A stretch of 64,000 bases of DNA from Phytohabitans maris (GTDB lineage: Bacteria; Actinomycetota; Actinomycetes; Mycobacteriales; Micromonosporaceae). This document shows, in pieces, positions 8,891 through 17,800 of the stretch. The notes beneath the pieces are model-generated. The model was not told the DNA's origin. It saw nothing but the letters and a program-made list of their open reading frames with translations, and searched no databases. The translations under genes were made by a program, and so were the position numbers. The DNA lies in the NCBI RefSeq assembly GCF_031085175.1, contig NZ_JAVHUY010000025.1, forward strand, positions 1 through 64,000, read 5' to 3'. The stretch's first letter is position 1, and each line of letters starts with the position of its first letter.

Positions 8891-11800
8891 GTGGCGCCGA
8901 CGGCGGAGGACGCTGCCTCGGCCGCCCTCGACGCGGTCGAGGTGTGCCTGCGCGAGATCGACCGCTGGATTCCGGTGCTCGGCGACTTCCTCGACATGAT
9001 CTCCGATTGGCCGGAGGCGGAGCATGTCCGCCTCTACGACCTCGCGGAGCAGTACGGATCGGCCGCGGAGCTCTACTCCGGCCATCTGGAAGACCTCAAC
9101 GGGTACATGCGAGACCTGGACGCCTGGCAGGGCGACGGCGCCTCGGAGATCGCGAGGCAGCAGCTCACGGGCTACTTCGAAGAGCTTTCCAGCATGGCGG
9201 AGACCCTTGGTGGGGTCCAGCAGTACGTGCACGGCCAGGCGCTCGAGATCGAGTCGATGAAGTGGATGGCCGTCGTCGCCCTGGTGATGATGATCATTGC
9301 CCTGATCCAGATGATCATCACGATCTGGACGGGCATCGGGGCGGCGGCGGGCGCCGTCGCGATCAGCGGGGCCCGGGTCACCATCCAGACCGTCGCCAAG
9401 GAGCTCTTCCGCAAGCTGATGCAGGAGACCATCAGGGGCGGCATCCGCAAGATGGTCCAGACCGGCTTCACCAACGTGGGTCGGCGGGCACTGATGGGCG
9501 CCCTGGCCAATGCGGCGTTCATGGGCGGCATCAAGGCCGGCATCATGGGGATCCAGGCGCTCCAGGGCCATGACCCGTTTGTCGACGGTTGGGAGCAGAA
9601 GTTCGCGATCGGCCTCGCCGACAGCCTGATCGCCGGCGCGATCGGTGGCCCGCTCACCTTCGGCGCCAACAGTCGCTTCGTGGAGGCCGTGGCGTTCGGC
9701 GTCGGCCAGCTCGGCGACAACCTGATCCGCATGGGCCTGGACTCGCTTTTCCGGGCGACCGGCAACCAGGACTGGGCGGAGCGCAACGGGCTCTACAGCG
9801 GCATGGGCCTGGGCGACGCCTTCCAGGCGATCATGCCGGCCTCGATCCTCGGCGAGATGATGGAGCCGGCCGGCCGCGGCCACCGGCCGGATCACGTGCA
9901 GAACGCGGTCAACAACGGCGCCAACAACCTGTTCAACAACCTCCCGGACCCTGCCCCGGGCGGCGCCCAGCAGACCGGCAACCAAAACCAAGGTGCCCCG
10001 GCCCCTGTCCTCGCGCCCGGCGGCCTGCCCGCCGGCTCGCAGTCGCAGACCGGTGGCCCAGCGCCCGGCACCCAGGGCGCCGGCTCCCAGAGCGGCAACC
10101 AGGGTGCCGGGTCTCAAAGCGGCGGCCAAAGTGGATCCCAGCGCGGCGGTCAGACCGGTTCCCAGGCCGGCTCCCAAAGCGGCTCCCAAGGTGCCGGCAC
10201 CCAGAGCGGCTCCCAAGGGGCCGGCACCCAGAGCGGCGGCCAAAGTGGATCCCGGGATGGCGGTCAGAGCGGCTCGCAGGGCTCCCGCGGATCCAACACC
10301 GACGGCGAATCGTCCGAAGGCTCCGCGCAGACGCAGGGCACCCAGCCCGACGGGGCGAGCGGCACGCCTCCCGCCGCGACCGACGGTTCCTCCAGCACCC
10401 CGCCGGCGGAGTCCGACGGGGCCTCGGGCACACCGTCGCAAGGGGACGGTGCGTCGCAGACGAACGACTCGTCGTCCGGCCGATCCACCGCCACACCGAC
10501 ACCGACGCCCGCCACACCGGCCACACCGGACGGTTCGACGTCCACAGAGACGGGCGGCTCCACCACCAATACCGATGGCACGGCGTCACAGCAGACGTCG
10601 AGTGAAGGGGATCGGGCCGAAACCGACCAGCGGAGGGCGACGCCGGAGGTGACGCCGCCCGTCTCGTCAGGCACTGTGGAGGGTTCGACCGACGGATCGG
10701 CTACGCAAAGCGAGTCTTCGGACGCCGCGTCGAGCCAGCCACCGTCTGAAGGGGACGGCACCTCGACCCGGGATTCTTCCGGGGAGAGTTCTACCTCGGA
10801 GAGCTCGTCGGCCCGGGCGTCCGCAGAGGACGGTCCCTCCACCGACGGGTCCTCCTCGGAGGATTCTTCGTCGGAGGATTCCTCGTCGGAGGGCACCGGC
10901 AGCACGCCGCCGCCCGTGCAGCCGGACGCGGCGCGTCCCGACACCGGTCAATCGTCGAGCCAGCCGTCGTCCAGCCAGTCGCGCGAGGCGCGGTGGTGGA
11001 ACTTCGGCAAGCGCCTCGAACAGCGGATCGAGGCGCAGTTCACGGAGGGCGCCGCCAACTTCTTCGGGGGTACGCTCCAGGGCAGCACGGTCCGGCCGCC
11101 AGCACTCACGCCAGACCTGGTGCAGCGGGTGCTCGACGCGCGGCCGGAGTCGCTGAGCACGTACGGCAACCGCATGCGCGGCTTCATCGAGCAGCACTTC
11201 ACAGAGGTGGACGCCGCCGGGACGCGCCGCCCCCTCGACGATGCCCAGATCGCCGCCAAGCTGGCCGACATGCGCGGCGCGACACCCGCCCCGCAGGGCG
11301 GCTCGGCACCGTCCCCCGGCGGAGACGGCCAGACGGGCCAGACCGGGACAGGCCAGACCGAGACGGGCCGGACCGAGACAGGCCGCACTGAGACGGACCG
11401 GACCGAGACAGGCCAGACCGAGACGGACCAGACCCGGCAGTCCGAACAAAGCCGGGAGGAGAGCCAGCAGGCCCGATCGGAGAGCGAGACCCGGCGCAGC
11501 CGCGAGGAGGCGCCGGCCCTGCCCGGATTCGCGCCGATGCCCGGACCGGTACTCACCCCTACCGGCAGTGCCAGCCCGCCCGGCAGCGTCGCACCTCCTG
11601 GCGGGACCACGCCCGCCGGCGGTACCAGCCAGTCGAGCGGCACGAGCCAGTCGGGGCGCGACGGCGACGGTTCGAGTAGCGAGAGCTCCACTCCGCCGGA
11701 CGAGGGGCAGGGCCAGCCCGAGCCGAGCGCCGCGACGGGCGGTTCGTCAGTTGGCTCGTCCTCCGGCGGCGACGGGACCACCGGGACCGCGACGCCGGAC

Positions 11801-14800
11801 ACCACGGGGACGACCGGCCAGCCGGCCAGCCCCGGAGACGGCACCCGTCAGTCCCTCATGGACCGCGTCCGCGACCGCGTCAGCCGCCTCTTCGGACGGG
11901 ACTCCGCCAGCCAGCAGACGCGGCAGGAGGCCGCCGAACGGGCCGCGTACGAGGCGAACATGCGCCAGGCGCAGGCACAGCTCCGGCAGACGATCGAGAG
12001 CGATCCGCGGGTTCAGCAGCACCGGCAGACCGCCGCGAACGCCGCCCACCAGGCGCAGCAGGCGAGGACCGAAGCGGCCGCCGCGACCAACGACGCCGGG
12101 CTCGCCCGAGCCGAACAGCAGGCCGCCCAGCAGCGAGCCCAGCAGTACCGCAACCAGGCCGCCCGGCTGGACCCCAGTGACCCGCAGCGGGGCGCGCTGC
12201 AGCGGGCCGCCCAGCAAGCCGACCAGTACTCGTACCAACGCGCCTTTGACGCCCAGAACGCCGAGGCACGGGCCAGCGCCGCGCAGCAGCGCGCGCAGGC
12301 GGCTGACGCGACGGCGGCCCAGGCCAATCGGGACGCGGACCAGATCACGCAGAACGCCGCCACGCACCAGCAGGCCGCGTGGCGTATGGCCAATGTGGAC
12401 ACGGGCGCCGGGTTCCGCCAGGTCGGGCCGGCGCACCCCGGTCCGCAGGTGTCGATGGTCAGCGGCCGGCCCGACGTCCCACCCCCGGTGTCGCAGAATC
12501 GCCCGTACGACCAGCCGGGTGGCCTGCGCCGGCCGCTGGCCGCGGACCAGGCCCGGCTGCAGCGCGCGCTCAGCGACGGTCAGGGCGGCTACGTCCGGAC
12601 CCCCGACCCGACCGGCCCATGGCTCCGGCTCGTCAACGCGTTCGGGCTCGGTGACCCGACGCGCACCCAGAACTGCCAGGACGCGGTCGCGTCGCTCTTC
12701 GACACGTTCGTACACGGCCGGCCGACCGTCGCCGCCCCGCGTACGTACGACGGCTATTCGGGGAGCAGCCCGCATGTGCCCTCGGGCGGTGAGGCGGACG
12801 GCCCGGGCCGGATGGAGGACCTCTCCGGCGGCCGGTTCCAGTCACTGGTGGGCAACCTCTCCACGCAGTCGCCGAGCCAGCGCGGGCCGCAGGTGGACCG
12901 GGGCTTCGACCAGATCCGGCAGCAGCTCCTCGCCGGTGGCCACGGCTCGTTCGCCGCGATCATCACGGGCTGGCAGAGCGGCAGCTCACACGCGTGGGCA
13001 GCGGTCAACCACAACGGAAACATCTATTTCGTCGACCCGCAGGTGGGCACCGTGGTGGCCGCCGTCGACGGGCCGAACGGCGTCTCCTACATCGACCCGC
13101 ACACCGGGCAGGACGTCGGCAACCCGATCCACGACCGGTCGCAGATCACCATGATGGATGCGCTGGTGGTCGACGGGTCCGCGCGGCCCATGCCGTTCGC
13201 CAACAATCCGCCCGGCACGTGGAACTCCCGGCCGCTCACGCCCGATTACCTCGCGTCGCAGTCGCCGCAGGTGCAGGCGTCGGACGGCGCGGCGAACGAT
13301 CACGCCGCGGCCCGGGCCGCGCAGGAGCAGGCCAGGTCCGAGACGCAGCGGGCCGAACGGCTACGGCAGCACGCGCAACGGCACGCCACCGAAGCGCAGG
13401 GGCATGCCCTGCGGGCCCAGGCCGACGCCCAGCAGGCCCAGACACACCGCGCGGAGCGCGACGCGGCCGCGCAGCGGGCGACCCGGCTCGAGCAGGAGGC
13501 CCAGCGTCACGACGCGTACGCCCGGCAGTACGCGGAACTGGCCCAGCGGGGCACCCCGGACGCGCAGCAGGCCCAGCACATGGCCGACCAGCACCGGGCC
13601 CTCGCCGACGGGGCCCGGCAGCAGGCCAACGACCAGCGTGCCCAGGCACAGCAGCACGAGGGCGAGCGCCAGCGGGCCGAAGCCAAGTGGCGCCAGGCCG
13701 AGCAGCAGCGCGCCGATGCGGAAGCCCGCGCCGCCGCGGTCGCGCGGGACGCGGCCACCGCCGAGCATGCCGCCGCCGCGAGCGCGCAGCGGGCGGCGGC
13801 GCTGGAGACCAGCTACGGGCAGCGGGCCAACCAGGCGGCGCAGGCCTACGACGCTCAGGCCGCCCAAGCGGCCGCCGATGCCGCGCACCACTCGCAACAG
13901 GCCCAGCAGCACCCGCCGCACGACCCGCTGCGGCGCCAGGAGGAGGCCCGCGCCGCGCACCACAATCGGCTGGAGCAGAACGCCCGCCAGGCCGCGCACC
14001 ACCACCGGGTCGCCGCGCAGCACCAGCAGGCCGCGGCGGCGCGTGACGCGCGCGCCGAGTGGTACGACCAGGCTGCCCAGCGGCACGAGCGGCAGGCCGC
14101 CGTCGAGGAGCGCGACGCCCGTACCCATGAGCAGCGCCGGGCGGCGGCGGAGGCGCGGTACCGGCAGGCGGCCGCGGTCGACCCGCAGGTGGCGCAGCGC
14201 TTCCGCGACCAGGCGAACCACTTCGCGCAGGCCCGCGACGCGGCACAGGCCCGTGCGGCCCAGCAGCGCCAGGACGCCCAGACGGCGAGGCAGACGGCCG
14301 CCACCGAACGGGCCGAGGCCGCGAACCATCGCAACGCCCGCGATCAGTTTGAGAGCGCGGCCCGGGAATGGGTCCAGCAGACCCGGCGCGAGGACCGGTT
14401 CGACCCGGGTTCGCAGACGCCGTCCGGCCGTACATTCGACCCGGAAAACCTGCCCGACGGGCTGCGCCAGCGGTACGACGCGCTGACCGACCCCCGGGCG
14501 CGGGAGCAGTTCGCCCGCGTGTACGAAAGGGCGCGCGACGACGCCGGCGTCACCCGCGCGCTGGAGGGCATGGAGCGCGGGGCGGCCAGAAACGGTACGA
14601 CGCTCGAAGACGTGCTCGTCGAGCAGCACGAGAAGGCCGCCGCGCGCCAGGCCGTGACGCCCCCGCCGCCCGATGTGGTTCGCGACATCGACCAGCGACT
14701 GCGGGAGGCGGAGCGGGTCCGGCAACGGATAGACGCGTACGCGCAGGCGCATCCCGAGGTCCGGGGCATCGATCGGTGGCGGCGCTCGCTGGACGCCGAG

Positions 14801-17800
14801 ATCACGGCGCTGGAGAACGAGCGCGAGGGGCACGGCACGCCGAGCCCGGAGCGCCACGGCCGGAGCATCCAGGGCATCGACGGCGAGGTGGCGCTCGCCG
14901 AGCGGTCGCGCGGGGTGGTGGAGGTCGCCATGACAGTCGAGGTGCGGCTCCCGGACGGCCGGGTGCTGCGCACCGACATCGACGTGGTGGCCGAGGGCGG
15001 CCGGGTCTGGCTCGACGCCAAGAGCTACGAGATCTTCGGGCCGGACAGCTACAACGTCCGCCACCACCAGGGACAGATCGCGCGACAGCTCGAGATCATC
15101 GAGCACAGTGGACACCGCGTCGACGGCGAGCCGCCGCGCCTGGAGTGGGTGTTCGTTCGCGGCGTACACCCGGACGTGGTGCCGCTGCTCGAGGGGACCC
15201 GGGTGTACGACCCGGAGACCGGGGCGGAGCTGCCCCACCGGGTCACGGTCACGGACGGCCGCCCGCCGGACACCCCGCCCCCACCGCCCCCACCGAGCGG
15301 CGCCCCACCCGCCCCCGCGGCCCCACCGGGAGCCGTCCCGGACACGACAGCTCCCACCGAGGTAGCCGGCGAGCAGGGGCCACCGGACACCAGCCGGGAC
15401 GATGACCGCCTGTACTCGCGGGAGGTCTCCCACACCAACCAGGACGTGCTGGTCAACGGTGGGGACGCGCCGTTCACGCTCGAAGAGGTGCACCGGGTCG
15501 CGGAGATCCTCGGGATCGACCTCACCGGCGTGGACGTGCGACTGATCACCGACCCCGAGGAGATCCGCTACCTCGACTACCAGGGGGCCAGCGCGTACAC
15601 CCCGGTCGAGGCCGGCGGGCGGGAGATCCGACTCGGCCCGGCCGCCTTCGCCGACGCTGAGACCCTGGCGGTGACGATCGCGCATGAGTACAAGCACGTG
15701 GAACAGATACGTTCCGGTGAGACGATCAATACGGCCACCCGGCGTGAGCTGGAGGACGCGGCCTACGCCGTGGAGCCGGCCGCTCTGGAAAGGTTCCGGG
15801 CACACTCCGAAGGGGGATCCGATGGCACCGACGGCACGGTTCTCGATCGAGAAGGTGTTCGACCTGGAGCAGAGGAGCGGTCTGCTGGCGTCCGGGATGG
15901 TGCTGGAGGGCGTGATAGCGGAGGGCACGGTGCTCTGGGACGAGACGACCAGGGCGCAAACGACGGTACTGGGCGTGGAGTTCGAGACCAGGGCGGAGCG
16001 GGAGACCGGCCGGACGACGCTTCTGCTCGAACGGACCGACCCGACTCCGGTGGTGCCCGGCCGGGTCCTGACCAGCATGACCTGACCCGCCACATCGGCC
16101 CACCCACGGATGGCTCAGCTCCGGCCACGCACGCCGACAAGTCAAGCGGTATGCCGGCGCCAGATGATCGGGCCGGACAGACCGAAACCGGCGACGCGGC
16201 GAGCCCCGACGCCACGCCGGCGTACGTGGACACCGCCGAGGCGGTCCGGCTCGTCCGCCAGCACCTGCACGCCACCCGCGCCGGCTACGCGTTCTACCCG
16301 GCCGGCGACCGGGTGCTCTCGTTCGCCCATGCGGTGCCGCCCCGTCCCGGCGTGGTCACCTTCGACCTGCACGGCTCGCCTGACGGCTTCCACATCGACG
16401 GGCGGGTGCTGACCCCCGAACAGTTCGCCCACGCCATCGACGTGATGCGCCAGGAAGGCCGGATCCACCTCGGCGCCGGCGACCACGTCCGCCTGACGGC
16501 CTGCGACGTCGCTCGCGGCGACCACTCGCCCGCCGCCCGGTTCGCGCGGGCCTCCGGTACGGCGGTCACCGCGCCGACCGAACGGGTGTGGACCAACCGG
16601 CGGGGCGAGGAGCGCGTCACCTCCGCGGAGCTGCGCGGCGGCCGTTGGGTGCCCACCGAGCCGGACAACGGTCGCTGGCGCACCTTCGAAGCCGACGGGC
16701 AGGAGCGCGGGGCGCCGCACACCGAGTCCGGCCCGACCCCGGAGTACGGCGGCTCGGAAGCGGCCCGGTCCGGCACGGACGGCGCCTCGGAGCAACCCGC
16801 CAGCGACGGCGACCCGCGCGGCCCGGTGCTCACCCCCGACGTGCTCGAGAGCGAGTACGGCATGCCGGAGCGCAACCAGGAGGCGTTCCAGGCATACGCC
16901 GAACAGCACGGCCTGGTCATCGACGTACGGCCGACGAACGCGGCGGCGGTACGCTGGCTCGCCGAAGGCGCCATGCCGAAGCCGCTGGATATCAAGGCCA
17001 AGACGATCGACGAGCGCGACGTGCTGCTCGGCGCGCAGGCCGGCAACGTCGGACTGGTCGGGTACTTCGAGCCGCGGCTGCCCGCCCGCCCGGACGGCAT
17101 GTCCGACGCGCAGTGGGAGTCCGTCGAAAAGCGGTACCGGCAACGGCTGAACGAATATGCCGAGCTGTCCGAGACGATGGCCCGGCTGGCGGCGAGCGGG
17201 CGGTTCACCGTCTCCGACGGCGTGGTCTACGCCGTCGAAGGCGAGGGCGGCCAGCGCCCGATCACGGGCGACCACGACTTGTTCGACATCCGCCGCACCG
17301 ACGGCTCACGCCTGGACCCCGACGAGTACGGCGACGTCATCGAGGAGCTGCGCGGGCAGGGCATCGGCGTGCAGCACGGCGCCCACATGTACTGGCAGCC
17401 ACAGAGCGCCTTCGAGCTCCAGATCCACGCCGACATCGCGGCCAAGCACCAGCCCGGCGGCGAGGAAGGGCTGGTCCGCTTCGCGCCCGGCGAACCGCCC
17501 CGCCTGGTCGACGCGTCGACCCCGGTCCACGAGCAGACGTCCGCCCCACCGCGCGACCAGGACGAGTCACCGTCCGGCGGCGACGAGTACCAGGCCCGCT
17601 CGGGCACCGACCCGCCATCCGACGCCAGCCCGCCCGCGACCGACCGGGCGGACCTCGACCGGCTCGCCGCCGAGGCGAGCCGTCCCGGCACCGGCGAAGG
17701 CGCCACCGGGCGCGCCCGCACGCAGGTGTACGCCATCGCGGAGCGGCAGGGCCTGCTCGGCAACGACGCCACCACGGCCGAGCGCCGGGAAGCACTCGGC

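Noticed and set aside
10040-11440. Tandem repeats considered as a CRISPR array
   Set aside because: Units are in-frame multiples of three inside a long coding frame, with no constant repeat/variable spacer pattern and no cas genes.
13361-16093. Minus-strand open frame of 910 codons opposite the giant gene
   Set aside because: It mirrors the Ala/Gln-rich coiled-coil codons of the plus strand; no start signal or recognisable domain.
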